This document shows positions 53,162-62,207 of a stretch of 64,000 nt of DNA, piece after piece; position 1 is the first letter of the stretch, and each line of letters starts with the position of its first letter. The translations under genes and the position numbers were made by a program. Origin of the DNA: Reyranella sp. Lineage in GTDB: Bacteria; Pseudomonadota; Alphaproteobacteria; Reyranellales; Reyranellaceae. A model generated the notes under the pieces. That model made no database searches and was not told the DNA's origin. It saw only the letters and a program-made list of their open reading frames with translations. The DNA lies in the NCBI RefSeq assembly GCF_017305915.1, contig NZ_JAFKJN010000010.1, positions 1 to 64,000 on the forward strand, read 5' to 3'.

Positions 53162-53595
53162 AATCGCGCCTGGTCTGGGAGCAGGCCGGCGAACGGACGT
53201 TCGTTGTCGTGCTCGATGCCGGCGACGAGGCGTTCGCCGCCATCACCGACTTCGCCGACAAGAACCGGCTCGGCGGCGCGTCGTTCAGCGCCATCGGCGC
53301 GTTCGAGCGGGCGACCGTCGGATGGTTCGACCTGCGCTCAAAAAGCTACCGGCCGATCGAGATCGACGAGCAGTGCGAGAGCCTGACCTTGCTGGGCGAC
53401 ATCGCCGTCGGCGACGACGGCAAGGCGAGCGTGCACATGCATGCCGTGCTCGGGCTGTCGGACGGCACCACGCGCGGCGGCCATTTCCTCGAGGGCATCG
53501 TGCGCCCGACACTGGAAGTCACCATAGTCGAGACGCCGGCGCATCTGCGCCGCCGCAGGCAGCCGAACCTCGGCATCGCGCTGATCCAGCCCTGA
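53158..53595 (+). CDS. PPC domain (DUF296) protein
   Basis: A 145-residue protein with the plant-and-prokaryote-conserved domain: FVVVLDAGDEAFAAITDFADKN, ASFSAIGAFERATVGWFD, HMHAVLGLSDGTTRGGHFLEG. In plants the domain joins AT-hook DNA-binding proteins; bacterial members are small trimers with a possible metal site from the His residues and unknown role. Start fixed by the ATGA overlap with the microprotein gene. Confidence 0.88.
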   Translation: MKSRLVWEQAGERTFVVVLDAGDEAFAAITDFADKNRLGGASFSAIGAFERATVGWFDLRSKSYRPIEIDEQCESLTLLGDIAVGDDGKASVHMHAVLGLSDGTTRGGHFLEGIVRPTLEVTIVETPAHLRRRRQPNLGIALIQP

Positions 53596-53670
53596 CGGAT
53601 ACCGTACTCTGCAACGCTGAGCGGTGATGGGCCGTTATCGGCCTGCCGCAAGCCGCCGACTGATCTTCCA

Positions 53671-53687
53671 GAATGCAAATTGCATTC
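53671..53687. promoter_or_regulatory. 17-bp perfect palindrome
   Basis: GAATGCAAATTGCATTC has perfect 8-bp arms around a central A. It lies in the 219-bp gap before the small protein gene at 53815 and just upstream of a hairpin. Candidate operator. Confidence 0.35.
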
Positions 53688-53712
53688 CCCCGCACCCCTT
53701 AGTGCGGGGGGA
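53686..53712 (+). terminator. hairpin terminator after the PPC-domain gene
   Basis: A 9-bp stem (CCCCCGCAC with GTGCGGGGG, loop CCCTTA-type) followed by ATTCCTTTT. It would stop transcripts from the CoA-transferase/PPC side. Confidence 0.6.
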
Positions 53713-53718
53713 TTCCTT

Positions 53719-53752
53719 TTGAGTTCAGTGGCGTCGCGCGTATAGTATACGC
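53719..53752 (+). promoter_or_regulatory. candidate promoter with a palindrome over the -10 box
   Basis: TTGAGT (53719-53724), 16 bp, then TATAGT (53741-53746). The -10 box lies inside a perfect 15-bp palindrome, GCGTATAGTATACGC (53738-53752), a good position for a repressor. It is about 70 bp upstream of the small gene at 53815. Confidence 0.5.
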
Positions 53753-53814
53753 CAGTGCAAAGACCTACGGGGCCGCGCGGGGCGGCTCGAAGGGTTCCTT
53801 CCCGGGGTGTGGAA

Positions 53815-54033
53815 ATGCGACAGCTGTTGGTGGGAGCAGCGCTCTTGGTAAGCGCGCTGGTTGTCACGTTCGCGACTGCGAGCATCCTGCAGGGCATGGC
53901 CGTGCAGAAGCGGACCATCGTCGCCGAGCCCTTCCAGGCCGACCGGATCGCGCCGGCGACCGCCACGCGCGCGCCGCGGACCGATCCGAGCGGCGGCCGC
54001 ATGCTGGTCTCCAGCCGACGCGTCGAGCTGTAA
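53815..54033 (+). CDS. small single-helix membrane or exported protein, function unknown
   Basis: A 72-residue protein: MRQLLVGAALLVSALVVTFA begins a hydrophobic N-terminal helix, followed by a basic, Arg-rich tail (RIAPATATRAPRTDPSGGRML). It could be an uncleaved membrane anchor or a leader with cleavage after TFATAS. The ATG at 53815 follows a GGGGTGTGGA purine run; the frame is open back to 53755. Lies between its own promoter candidate and a strong bidirectional terminator, so it looks like an independent transcript. Confidence 0.5.
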   Translation: MRQLLVGAALLVSALVVTFATASILQGMAVQKRTIVAEPFQADRIAPATATRAPRTDPSGGRMLVSSRRVEL

Positions 54034-54072
54034 GCGACAAAGACGCCTCGACCTGCTCGACCGGCAGGCAAC

Positions 54073-54100
54073 AAAAAAGCCGCGGACTCCGCGGCTTTTT
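54073..54100. terminator. bidirectional rho-independent terminator
   Basis: AAAAAAGCCGCGG and CCGCGGCTTTTT form a perfect stem with a 3-nt loop, with an A-run on one side and a T-run on the other. It separates the small gene (+) from petC (-). Confidence 0.9.
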
Positions 54101-54136
54101 CATTTCGGCCCGTCGGCCGGCTTTTAGTGCCCCGGC

Positions 54137-54916
54137 CTAGTGCTTGTCGGCCCACACCTGCCGCTTCACCGCGTACATCAGGCCGGCCAGCGCCAGCATG
54201 AACAGGATGACGCGGATGCCGGTGCGGTTGCGCGCCTCGAGATGCGGCTCCGACGCCCAGGCGAGGAACTCCACGACGTCGCGCGCCTCCTGGTCGAGCG
54301 TCGCCTTGGTGCCATCGGTATACTGCACCTTGTCGTCGGCGAGCGGCGGCGGCATGGCGATGCGATGGCCCGGGAAGACCAGGTTGAAGTTGTCGTCCTT
54401 GGTGACGTTGAACTCCTTGATCTGCTCCGGCGTCAGCTTGTCGAACGGCACGTAGCTGGTGAGCAGCGAGTAGAGGTAGTCCGGCCCGCCCTCGCGCGCC
54501 TTGACGATCACGCTGAGGTCCGGCGGCGCCTTGCCGCCGTTGGCGGCCGCGGCCGCCAGCTCGTTGGGGAACGGCTTCTTGAAGCGGTCGGACGGCCGCG
54601 CCGGCCGCTCGATCGCCGAGCCGTCGTCGCCGATGTCCGGCACGGTGATCTCGGCGGCTATGCCCTTCACCTGCGCCTCGGTCAGGCCGAGATCAATCAG
54701 GTTGCGGTAGGCGACCAGGTTCAGCGAATGGCAGGCGGCACAGACGTCCTTGTAGACCTGGAAGCCGCGCTGGGCGGCGGCGCGGTCGTAGGTGCCGAAC
54801 GGGCCCTTGAAGTGCCAGTGCTGGTGCTTCAGCTCGGTGTGCTCGGCCGCGACGGCGACCGCCCCGAGGCCGAGCGCTGCGAGCGCGAGCGCGCCCGAGA
54901 CGAGAATCCTGCGCAT
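54137..54916 (-). CDS. petC: ubiquinol-cytochrome c reductase, cytochrome c1
   Basis: The 259-residue haem-c subunit of complex III. A signal peptide (residues 1-24) is followed by the haem motif CAACH near residue 59, the sixth-ligand Met region (GHRIAMPPPL), and a C-terminal membrane anchor (GIRVILFMLALAGLMYAV). It passes electrons from the Rieske centre to soluble cytochrome c. Last gene of petABC; starts 4 bp after petB. Confidence 0.96.
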   Translation of the reverse strand: MRRILVSGALALAALGLGAVAVAAEHTELKHQHWHFKGPFGTYDRAAAQRGFQVYKDVCAACHSLNLVAYRNLIDLGLTEAQVKGIAAEITVPDIGDDGSAIERPARPSDRFKKPFPNELAAAAANGGKAPPDLSVIVKAREGGPDYLYSLLTSYVPFDKLTPEQIKEFNVTKDDNFNLVFPGHRIAMPPPLADDKVQYTDGTKATLDQEARDVVEFLAWASEPHLEARNRTGIRVILFMLALAGLMYAVKRQVWADKH

Positions 54917-54920
54917 GGGC

Positions 54921-56156
54921 CTACACCGCCTTCTTATTGAGCACCGCGTCGGCGATACTGGGCGGCAACGGGAGTGGCCGTTCGATCTTGCCCAGAATCG
55001 GCAGCAGCAGGAGGAAATGGAAGAAGTAGTAGAGCGTGGCGACGCGGGCCAGCGGCACGAAGTAGCCCTCCGGCGGGTTGGCGCCGCAGTAGCCCAGCAC
55101 GATCACGTCGATCACCAGCACGAACATGAACCACTTGTAGATCGGGCGGAACACGCACGACCGCACGCGGCTGGTGTCGAGCCAGGGCAGCAGGAACAGC
55201 ACCGCGATGGCACCGAACATGCAGATCACGCCGCCCAGCTTGTCCGGAATGGCGCGCAGGATCGCGTAGAACGGCAGGAAGTACCATTCCGGCACGATGT
55301 GCTCGGGCGTCACCAGCGGGTTGGCCGGGGTGTAGTTGTCCGGATGCCCGAGGAAGTCGGGCATGAAGAACACGAAGACCGAGTAGACGATCAGGAAGAC
55401 GATCACGCCGAAGCCGTCCTTCATCGTGTAGTACGGATGGAACGGCACGGTGTCCTGCGGGCCCTTCGGGTCGATGCCCAGCGGGTTGTTCGAGCCGTGG
55501 ACGTGCAGCGCCACGACATGCAGGCCGACCACGCCGACGATCACGAACGGCAGCAGGTAGTGCAGCGCGAAGAAGCGGTTGAGCGTCGGGTTGTCGATGG
55601 CGAAGCCGCCCCACAGCCAGGTCACGATCGAATCGCCCACGACGGGAATCGCCGAGAACAGGTTGGTGATGACGGTGGCGCCCCAGAAGCTCATCTGGCC
55701 CCACGGCAGCACGTAGCCCATGAAGGCGGTGGCCATCATCAGCAGGAAGATCACCACACCCAGCAGCCACAAGAGCTCGCGCGGCGCCTTGTAGGAGCCG
55801 TAGTACATGCCGCGGAAGATATGGATGTAGACGGCGATGAAGAAGAACGACGCGCCGTTCATGTGCAGGTCGCGCATCAGCCAGCCCGACGGCACGTCGC
55901 GGTCGATGCGCTCGACCGAGTCGAAGGCCATCAGCACATGCGGCGTGTAGTTGGTCGCGAGCACGATGCCGGTGACGATCATCAGCACCAGCATCACCGT
56001 GGCGATCGCGCCGAAATTCCAGAAGTAGTTGAAATTCCGGGGCGTCGGGAAGGTATGATACTCCTTCTCGAGGTAGCTGAAGATCGGCAGGCGGTGATCG
56101 ATCCAGGCGATCACCTTGTTGTTGAAGACCGGCGGAGCGCCGTGAGACGAGGCCAT
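54921..56156 (-). CDS. petB: ubiquinol-cytochrome c reductase, cytochrome b
   Basis: The 411-residue core subunit with eight membrane helices and two b haems. Seen: the N-terminal [21 protein letters not shown], paired haem His residues in the second and fourth helices ([35 protein letters not shown]), and the Qo-site PEWY motif in [17 protein letters not shown]. It is full length, not the split type. Confidence 0.97.
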   Translation of the reverse strand: MASSHGAPPVFNNKVIAWIDHRLPIFSYLEKEYHTFPTPRNFNYFWNFGAIATVMLVLMIVTGIVLATNYTPHVLMAFDSVERIDRDVPSGWLMRDLHMNGASFFFIAVYIHIFRGMYYGSYKAPRELLWLLGVVIFLLMMATAFMGYVLPWGQMSFWGATVITNLFSAIPVVGDSIVTWLWGGFAIDNPTLNRFFALHYLLPFVIVGVVGLHVVALHVHGSNNPLGIDPKGPQDTVPFHPYYTMKDGFGVIVFLIVYSVFVFFMPDFLGHPDNYTPANPLVTPEHIVPEWYFLPFYAILRAIPDKLGGVICMFGAIAVLFLLPWLDTSRVRSCVFRPIYKWFMFVLVIDVIVLGYCGANPPEGYFVPLARVATLYYFFHFLLLLPILGKIERPLPLPPSIADAVLNKKAV

Positions 56157-56187
56157 AGCTTGAGAGCTCCCCTGAGCGTTCCGGCGA

Positions 56188-56754
56188 TCAGCCGATTTTG
56201 ACGAGCGTGTCGGACGAGAAGACGTACTCCGGCACTTCGAGATTCTTGGGCGCCGGGCCCCTCCGGATGCGCCCGGACGTGTCGTACTGCGAGCCGTGGC
56301 ACGGGCAGAAATAGCCGCCGAACTCGCCGCGCGGGTCGCCGGACTTGTTGCCGAGCGGCACGCAGCCGAGATGGGTGCAGACGCCGATCACGATCAGCCA
56401 CTCCGGCCGCACCTTCTTGGCGGTGTCGGTGACGCGGGCATTGTCGGTCTGCGGATCGGGCAGCTCGGCGAGCTTCACTGCCTCGGCCTGCTTGATCTCT
56501 TCGGGCGTGCGGTGGCGGATGAACACCGGCTTGCCGCGCCACTTCACCGTGACGGCCTGGCCGACGGCGATCGCCTGCACGTTCACCTCGATGCTCGAGA
56601 GCGCCAGCGTATCGGCGGCAGGATTGAGATTGTTGATGAACGGCCAGGCCGTTGCGATGCCACCGACGGCCGCCAAGGCACCGGTCGCGACCATGAGGAA
56701 GTCGCGCCGAGTCGGGTCGCCGTGGACGCCGGCCGGAATGCTGGAAGAAGCCAT
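56188..56754 (-). CDS. petA: ubiquinol-cytochrome c reductase, Rieske iron-sulfur subunit
   Basis: The 188-residue Rieske protein. The N-terminus carries a twin-arginine-type motif ([18 protein letters not shown]) that remains as the membrane anchor. [2Fe-2S] ligands are in CTHLGCVP and CPCHGSQYD with GGYF before. It starts the petABC operon, and a promoter-like element lies 31 bp upstream. Confidence 0.97.
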   Translation of the reverse strand: MASSSIPAGVHGDPTRRDFLMVATGALAAVGGIATAWPFINNLNPAADTLALSSIEVNVQAIAVGQAVTVKWRGKPVFIRHRTPEEIKQAEAVKLAELPDPQTDNARVTDTAKKVRPEWLIVIGVCTHLGCVPLGNKSGDPRGEFGGYFCPCHGSQYDTSGRIRRGPAPKNLEVPEYVFSSDTLVKIG

Positions 56755-56784
56755 TGCTTGTTACATCCCCCGAGGAGTTAAAGG

Positions 56785-56813
56785 CTTATCCGCAAAAGTG
56801 CCTTTTCTTTCAA
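56785..56813 (-). promoter_or_regulatory. candidate sigma-70 promoter for petABC
   Basis: On the minus strand, TTGAAA (56813-56808), 17 bp, then GATAAG (56790-56785), 30 bp upstream of the petA ATG. A GAGGAGT-type purine element in the leader could be the Shine-Dalgarno region's upstream part. Confidence 0.5.
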
Positions 56814-56908
56814 GGCTGTGTTGGTCGCAGGCCGGTCCGATCCGAAACTGTGACAGCCTGTCGCACGAAACGCTTCCGCGGCGCGGACGATGAGGGAAGG
56901 AAACCGGA

Positions 56909-57367
56909 ATGCGCCTTGCGCTCTATCAGCCCGATATACCTCAGAATCTCGGCGCTTTCATACGCCTCGCCGCCTGCCTGGGCACCCCTTTGGACGTCAT
57001 CGAACCGTGCGGCTTCCCGGTCGACGACAAGCGCATCCGCCGTGCGGCGATGGACTATGTCGATCTGGCCCGGCTCACCCGTCACGCCTCCTGGGAGGCG
57101 TTCCGGCGCGACCGCCCGCCCGGACGGCTGGTGCTGCTGACCACGGCCGGCGCGACCCGCCTGCCCGACGCCCGTTTCCAGCCCGACGACATCCTGCTGC
57201 TCGGCCGCGAAAGCGCCGGCGCGCCCGCCGAGGTCCACGAGGCCGCCGATCTGCGCGTCCGCGTGCCGCTACAGAAGGGCGCGCGCTCGCTCAATGTCGC
57301 GCTGGCCGCGGCGGTGGTATTGAGCGAGGCGCTGCGCCAGACCGACGGATACCAGCCCCTCTCATGA
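56909..57367 (+). CDS. trmL: tRNA (cytidine(34)-2'-O)-methyltransferase
   Basis: A 152-residue SPOUT methyltransferase that modifies the wobble base of tRNA-Leu isoacceptors. Motifs: [34 protein letters not shown] (Glu in motif 2) and [26 protein letters not shown] (motif 3 knot). Starts after GGAAGGAAACCGG. Its stop overlaps the hemF ATG. Confidence 0.94.
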   Translation: MRLALYQPDIPQNLGAFIRLAACLGTPLDVIEPCGFPVDDKRIRRAAMDYVDLARLTRHASWEAFRRDRPPGRLVLLTTAGATRLPDARFQPDDILLLGRESAGAPAEVHEAADLRVRVPLQKGARSLNVALAAAVVLSEALRQTDGYQPLS

Positions 57368-58230
57368 CCGACCTTGATCGACGCAAAACCGACACCCGCA
57401 CCTGGTTCGAGGGCCTGCGCGACCGCATCTGCGCCGAGTTCGAGACGCTCGAGACCGAGCTGACCGGCACGCACGCCGACCTGCCGGCGGCCAAGTTCGA
57501 GCGCAAGGCCTGGCAGCGCGACCGCGGCGACAGGGGCGAGGACCGCGGCGGCGGCGTGATGTCGATCATGCGCGGCCGGGTGTTCGAGAAGGTCGGCGTC
57601 AACGTCTCGACCGTATACGGCGAGTTCAGTCCCGAGTTCCGCAAGCAGATCCCCGGCGCCGGGCAGGACCCGCGCTTCCATGCCTCGGGCATCTCGCTGG
57701 TGGCGCACATGCGCTCGCCCCGGGTGCCGGCGGTGCACATGAACACCCGCTTCATCGTCACCACCAAGTCGTGGTTCGGCGGCGGCGCCGACCTCACCCC
57801 GATGGTGCCGCGCGAGGACGACACCCAGACCTTCCACGCCGCGTTCCGGGCCGCTTGCGACGCGCACGGCACCGACTACTACGCCCGCTTCAAGAAGTGG
57901 TGCGACGAGTACTTCTTCCTGCCGCACCGCAACGAGGCGCGCGGCATCGGCGGCATCTTCTATGACTATGTCGACAGCGGCGACTTCGCCGCCGACTTCG
58001 CCTTCACCCGCGCCGTCGGCGAGGCCTTCCTCGGCGTCTATCCGAAGATCGTGCGGGCGCACATGAACGAGCCGTGGACCGCGGCCGAGCGCGAGCACCA
58101 GCTGGTGCGCCGCGGCCGCTACGTCGAGTTCAACCTGCTGCACGACCGCGGCACCAAGTTCGGCCTGATGACCGGCGGCAATGTCGAGGCGATCCTGATG
58201 TCGCTGCCGCCGGAGGTCCGCTGGCCGTAG
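57364..58230 (+). CDS. hemF: oxygen-dependent coproporphyrinogen III oxidase
   Basis: Converts coproporphyrinogen III to protoporphyrinogen IX with O2. The 288-residue length fits. Hallmarks: [34 protein letters not shown] start, [36 protein letters not shown] and [23 protein letters not shown]. Coupled to trmL by ATGA. Nearness to petABC makes sense because cytochromes b and c1 need haem, but they are on the other strand. Confidence 0.96.
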   Translation: MTDLDRRKTDTRTWFEGLRDRICAEFETLETELTGTHADLPAAKFERKAWQRDRGDRGEDRGGGVMSIMRGRVFEKVGVNVSTVYGEFSPEFRKQIPGAGQDPRFHASGISLVAHMRSPRVPAVHMNTRFIVTTKSWFGGGADLTPMVPREDDTQTFHAAFRAACDAHGTDYYARFKKWCDEYFFLPHRNEARGIGGIFYDYVDSGDFAADFAFTRAVGEAFLGVYPKIVRAHMNEPWTAAEREHQLVRRGRYVEFNLLHDRGTKFGLMTGGNVEAILMSLPPEVRWP

Positions 58231-58371
58231 CCTACGGCGAGAAGGTCAGCCGCGCTTCGCCGAGGTCGGATGGCCGCCTGTCCGATCGACGATCGTCTCG
58301 CCGTTGACGACGAACTTTACCGTCAAGTCGGCAAGGCGGAGCCGCTGCCTGATCCACGCCAGCCTCGCCCA

Positions 58372-59229
58372 TCAGCGGCCCGCGCGCGGCAGCACTTCGG
58401 TCTTGAGCCAGTTGCCGAATTCAGCCGTCCTGACCTTGGGATCGAGCACGTCGGCATGCAGGCCGTACTTCCAGGCGAGGTCCTTGCGCGCCTCCTCCTG
58501 CGTGAGGCTGCGAAAGTCCGAAACGATCGTGTCGACCTCGCCCTCCGAACGCGCCAGACCCTCGTCGAGGTGGCGCTGGACGCGCAGCGCAATGATCGCC
58601 GCGACCGCGCCGAAGTCGAACTCCGGATGGTATTGCACGCCCCAGAAGCTCCTGCCGCCCTCGCGGATCGCCATCGCCTGGACGCGGCTGACCGCATTCG
58701 AGGCCAGCAGCTCGGCGCCGGCCGGCAGCGTCTCGACTTCGTCCTCGTGGCTGCACAGCGCGTCGAAGGGGCCGGACTTTCCATCGAACAGCGCATGACG
58801 GCGGCCGGCCTCGGTCGGGGCGATGCGGCGGGCCACGCCGATCTCGCGGCCGTTCGGATTGAGATGCACCGTGCCGCCCAGGGCCGCGGTCATGAGCTGC
58901 AGCCCCCAGCACGAGCCGAAGGCCGGCACGCCGGCCTGCCACACGGCGCGGGCCAGATCGAGCTGCGCGCGGACCGTCGGCTGATCGAGCCGATAGACGT
59001 TGAGCGGCGAGCCGGAGAGCCAGGCGCCGTCGAAGTCGCCGAGCTGCGCACCCTGCGGCAGACCCTCGCTGTCGCCGATGTTGAGCGTGAAGGTTTCCAG
59101 CGGCACCCGGTCCGGCAGATGGCGGCGGACCGAGTCGATGAACTGGGCGTCGTAGGAGCGACTCCCGAGAGCCCCCAGACTCTGCAGAAGCGAATCACGG
59201 GTGCAATTGACGATGAGCAGGCGCGGCAT
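58372..59229 (-). CDS. class I glutamine amidotransferase domain protein
   Basis: A 285-residue GATase1-fold protein without a synthetase domain. The nucleophile Cys is in AFGSCWGLQLM near residue 107, the His-x-Glu pair in VQYHPEFDFG near residue 205. Family members include gamma-glutamyl-hydrolase-like and GMP-synthase-like stand-alone enzymes. A C-terminal 70 residues (EEARKDLAWKYGLHADVLD) extend past the core. No partner synthetase is adjacent. Confidence 0.88.
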   Translation of the reverse strand: MPRLLIVNCTRDSLLQSLGALGSRSYDAQFIDSVRRHLPDRVPLETFTLNIGDSEGLPQGAQLGDFDGAWLSGSPLNVYRLDQPTVRAQLDLARAVWQAGVPAFGSCWGLQLMTAALGGTVHLNPNGREIGVARRIAPTEAGRRHALFDGKSGPFDALCSHEDEVETLPAGAELLASNAVSRVQAMAIREGGRSFWGVQYHPEFDFGAVAAIIALRVQRHLDEGLARSEGEVDTIVSDFRSLTQEEARKDLAWKYGLHADVLDPKVRTAEFGNWLKTEVLPRAGR

Positions 59230-59341
59230 GATCGGCCGGATCGTAGAGATGCGGCCGTCCGAGGAAAAGCGGCGGCCGCCCGAGGATTTATCGGGCCGCC
59301 CCTACCTTCTCCAGCGCCGGCGTTCCGCGCTAGGAAAGGAC

Positions 59342-60364
59342 ATGCGTACGATCTTCCTGGCCTTGGCGGCCATTCTCTCCTCCACCCCGGCCTTCGCAGG
59401 CAAGGACCTCGACGCGGTGAAGGCACGCGGCGAGCTGCTGTGCGGCGTCGCCGCCAACGGGCTGGCGGGCTTCATGGTCGTCGACAGCCGGGGCAAGTGG
59501 ACCGGCCTCGACGTCGATGTCTGCCGTGCCGTCGCGGCCGCGCTGTTCGGCGACTCCGAGAAGGTGAAGTACGTGCCGGTGAGCGGCCAGCACCGCTTCA
59601 CGGCGCTGCAGTCGGGCGAGGTCGACCTGCTGTCGAACAACACGACGCAGACGATGACCCGCGACACCGCGCTCGGCCTCGATTTCGGCGCCGTCACCTA
59701 CTACGACGGCCAGGGCTTCATGGTGAACAGGAAGCTCGGCGTGAAGAGCGCCAAGGAGATCGACGGCGCCTCGGTCTGCGTGCCGTCAGGCAGCACCACC
59801 GAGCTCAACCTCGCCGACTTCGCCCGCGCCAACAAGCTCACGGTGAAGCCGGTGGTGATCGAGGACATGGACCAGATCCGCGCCGCCTTCTTCGCCGGCC
59901 GCTGCGACGTCTATACCGGCGACAGCTCGCGGCTCTATTCGTCGCGCGCCGCCAACGTCCCACCGCCGCTGACCGCCGACGACTTCGTCGTGCTGCCGGA
60001 GATCATCTCCAAGGAGCCGCTGGCGCCGGCCTTCCGCCACGGCGACAACCAGTTCGGCGACGTCATCCGCTGGAGCCAGTACGCCATGCTCGAGGCCGAG
60101 GAATACGGCGTGAGCTCGCAGAACGTCGACGAGATGCTGAAGAGTGACAATCCCGGCATCAAGCGCCTGCTCGGCACCACGCCCGGCATGGGTAAGGCGC
60201 TCGGCCTCGGCGAGACGTGGGCCTACACCATCGTCAAGCAGGTCGGGAACTACGGCGAGAGCTTCGACCGCAATCTCGGCATGAAGAGCCCGCTCAAGAT
60301 CGATCGCGGCCTCAACCGGCTCTGGAAGGACGGCGGCCTGCAGTACGCGCCGCCGGTGCGCTGA
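59342..60364 (+). CDS. amino-acid ABC transporter substrate-binding protein (AapJ/BztA-like)
   Basis: A 340-residue periplasmic family-3 binding protein with a Sec leader (MRTIFLALAAILSSTPAFA). Family features: RGELLCGVAANGLAGF, WTGLDVDVCRAVAAALFGD, LLSNNTTQTMTRD and the long C-terminal ETWAYTIVKQVGNYGESFDRNLG typical of general L-amino-acid (AapJ) receptors. It stands alone: no permease or ATPase gene follows within the window. Confidence 0.92.
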   Translation: MRTIFLALAAILSSTPAFAGKDLDAVKARGELLCGVAANGLAGFMVVDSRGKWTGLDVDVCRAVAAALFGDSEKVKYVPVSGQHRFTALQSGEVDLLSNNTTQTMTRDTALGLDFGAVTYYDGQGFMVNRKLGVKSAKEIDGASVCVPSGSTTELNLADFARANKLTVKPVVIEDMDQIRAAFFAGRCDVYTGDSSRLYSSRAANVPPPLTADDFVVLPEIISKEPLAPAFRHGDNQFGDVIRWSQYAMLEAEEYGVSSQNVDEMLKSDNPGIKRLLGTTPGMGKALGLGETWAYTIVKQVGNYGESFDRNLGMKSPLKIDRGLNRLWKDGGLQYAPPVR

Positions 60365-60367
60365 TCG

Positions 60368-60772
60368 TCAGGGCTTTTTGGCCATCGCCCAGCCGGCCAG
60401 CAGAGGTGCGGCGAACAGCGTCAGCACCAGCAGCGGATAAGGCGCGCCGTACGCGACGGCGAAACGGTCGAGGAAGATCGACGCATCGTGGTCGAGCGTG
60501 ACGCGCTCGTAGCCGAAGTCGACGATCGCGGTGGTGACGGACCACAGGACGGCCGCGAGGACCGCTGCCGCCCGCCACTGCGGCCCTTTCGTGCGGCGCG
60601 CATGGATGACCGCCATCATCACGACATAGGGCAGCGGCACCAGCACCTTGTACCACTGCACCATGATCTCGGTGAGGCGATCGCTGATCAGCGTGTCGCC
60701 GATCATGTCGTTGACCAGCACCAGCACGGCGATCGCGCACCACAGCGCGAAGGTCACGCCCGGCCGGATCAT
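60368..60772 (-). CDS. four-helix integral membrane protein, function unknown
   Basis: A 134-residue protein with four predicted helices ([56 protein letters not shown] and PYPLLVLTLFAAPLLAGWA). No family recognised. Its ATG overlaps the stop of the cca gene (ATGA), so it is the last gene of the NUDIX operon. Confidence 0.75.
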   Translation of the reverse strand: MIRPGVTFALWCAIAVLVLVNDMIGDTLISDRLTEIMVQWYKVLVPLPYVVMMAVIHARRTKGPQWRAAAVLAAVLWSVTTAIVDFGYERVTLDHDASIFLDRFAVAYGAPYPLLVLTLFAAPLLAGWAMAKKP

Positions 60773-61974
60773 GCCGCGCGGACCAGCCGTTCGAGCTCGG
60801 CGAGGCAGGCGGCGCGGTCGGCCGCGAAGTCACCCTCGATCCACCAGCGCTCGACCGCGTCGATCAGCCTGCCGACCTGCGGCCCGGGCTTGAGGCCGAG
60901 CCTCAGCGCATCGCCGCCGCTCACCGGCAATGGCGGCGCCGTCCAGCGGCGCGCCATCGCGAGCGCCGCACGCCAGTCACCCGGCGCGTCGCTCAACAGC
61001 AGCCGGTCAGTATAGAGACCGTTGCCGAGTCGATAGATTCCGGCGCGCCAGGCGCGCGCGCCGCCGGCGATGTCGACGACCGGCTCGTGCGCCAGGATGA
61101 CCTCGAGCCGCAGCGATTCCTGGGTCGAGAGCTTCAGCCGCTTGCCGATCGCGACCGCGTTGGCATCGGCCGGCAGGACCGCCGCCAGGCGGCGCAGGCC
61201 GTCGGCCATGTCCTCGCGGGCCATCAGCGAACGCAGCCGCGCCGAGCCGGCATATTCCGGCAGCCAGTGATCGAGCACGCCCGCCTCGCGCATGGCGTCG
61301 AACGCATCGGGCGCGCCGTCGGCCTCGAGCGTGCGCAGCAGCTCCTTGCGCACCCGCTCGCCCGACAGGCCACGCAAGGTCGCGGCGTTGCGCGCGCAGG
61401 CCTGGTAGCCCGCGCCGTCGATCGGCGGCCGACCGTACCAGGCCTGGAAGCGGAAGAAGCGCAGCACGCGGAGGCGGTCCTCGGCGATCCGCGTGTCGGC
61501 GTCGCCGATGAAGCGCACGCGGCCCGCCGCCAGATCGGCGCGGCCGTCGAACGGATCGTAGAGCGTCCCGTCGGGATCAGCGTAGAGCGCGTTGAAGGTG
61601 AAGTCGCGGCGGCTGGCATCGGCCAGCCAGTCGTCGGTGAAGGCGACGATCGCGCGGCGGCCGTCGGTCTCGACGTCGCGGCGCAAGGTCGTGAGCTCGA
61701 ACGGCTGGTCGTCGGCGATCGCCGTCACCGTGCCGTGCTTCAGGCCGGTCGGCACCGCCTTGATCCGGGCCGCCTCGAGCGCGCGCATCACCGTCTCCGG
61801 CGGCTTGTCGACGGCGAGGTCGAGGTCCTGGATCGGCCGGTCGAACACCGCGTTGCGCACGCAGCCGCCGACGAAGCGCGCGGCGATGCCGGCGGCGCCG
61901 AGCGCCGCGAACAGCCGCGCGGTCGCCGCATCGGTCATCAGCGCCGGCAGCGCGATCTTTCCGGCCGGCTTCAT
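60769..61974 (-). CDS. cca: CCA tRNA nucleotidyltransferase
   Basis: Adds or repairs the 3'-CCA of tRNAs. The 401 residues have the class II head: FVGGCVRNAVFDRPIQDLDLAVD with the GG and metal-binding DLD, then RRDFTFNALYAD and EDRLRVLRFFRF. The start at 61974 overlaps the stop of the DUF6111 gene. Whether it adds CCA or only the A cannot be told from sequence; no second nucleotidyltransferase is in the window. Confidence 0.94.
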   Translation of the reverse strand: MKPAGKIALPALMTDAATARLFAALGAAGIAARFVGGCVRNAVFDRPIQDLDLAVDKPPETVMRALEAARIKAVPTGLKHGTVTAIADDQPFELTTLRRDVETDGRRAIVAFTDDWLADASRRDFTFNALYADPDGTLYDPFDGRADLAAGRVRFIGDADTRIAEDRLRVLRFFRFQAWYGRPPIDGAGYQACARNAATLRGLSGERVRKELLRTLEADGAPDAFDAMREAGVLDHWLPEYAGSARLRSLMAREDMADGLRRLAAVLPADANAVAIGKRLKLSTQESLRLEVILAHEPVVDIAGGARAWRAGIYRLGNGLYTDRLLLSDAPGDWRAALAMARRWTAPPLPVSGGDALRLGLKPGPQVGRLIDAVERWWIEGDFAADRAACLAELERLVRAA

Positions 61975-62204
61975 GACGTGAACAGTCCGCCGTAGCCCTG
62001 GTTCTGGGTGAAGAACATCACGAGGAAGCCTGCGATGGTGCAGACCAGCCCGGCGATCGCCAGCCAGGTGAACGGCAGGTCCTGCCAGTCCGGCAGGGTG
62101 CCGGCGAGCTTGCGCTCCTCCTTGATCCGGACGCCCCACGCCCAGAGGAAGAACGCCACGGTCGGCGCGGTCACGAGGACAAGGACCAGCAAGACGATGC
62201 GCAT
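61971..62204 (-). CDS. DUF6111-type small membrane protein
   Basis: A 77-residue protein with two membrane helices (IVLLVLVLVTAPTVAFFLWAWG and FTWLAIAGLVCTIAGFLVMF) joined by a charged loop with DWQDLP. I recognise it as the alphaproteobacterial DUF6111 type, which usually sits between a NUDIX hydrolase and cca as here. Start 3 bp after the NUDIX stop. Function unknown. Confidence 0.8.
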   Translation of the reverse strand: MRIVLLVLVLVTAPTVAFFLWAWGVRIKEERKLAGTLPDWQDLPFTWLAIAGLVCTIAGFLVMFFTQNQGYGGLFTS

Positions 62205-62207
62205 GGC

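Noticed and set aside
58231..58371. Possible remnant on the minus strand reading VKFVVNGETIVDRTGGHPTS before a stop
   Set aside because: Only about 26 codons, no start context and only a faint resemblance to hydratase-type C-termini. Too short to call a pseudogene.
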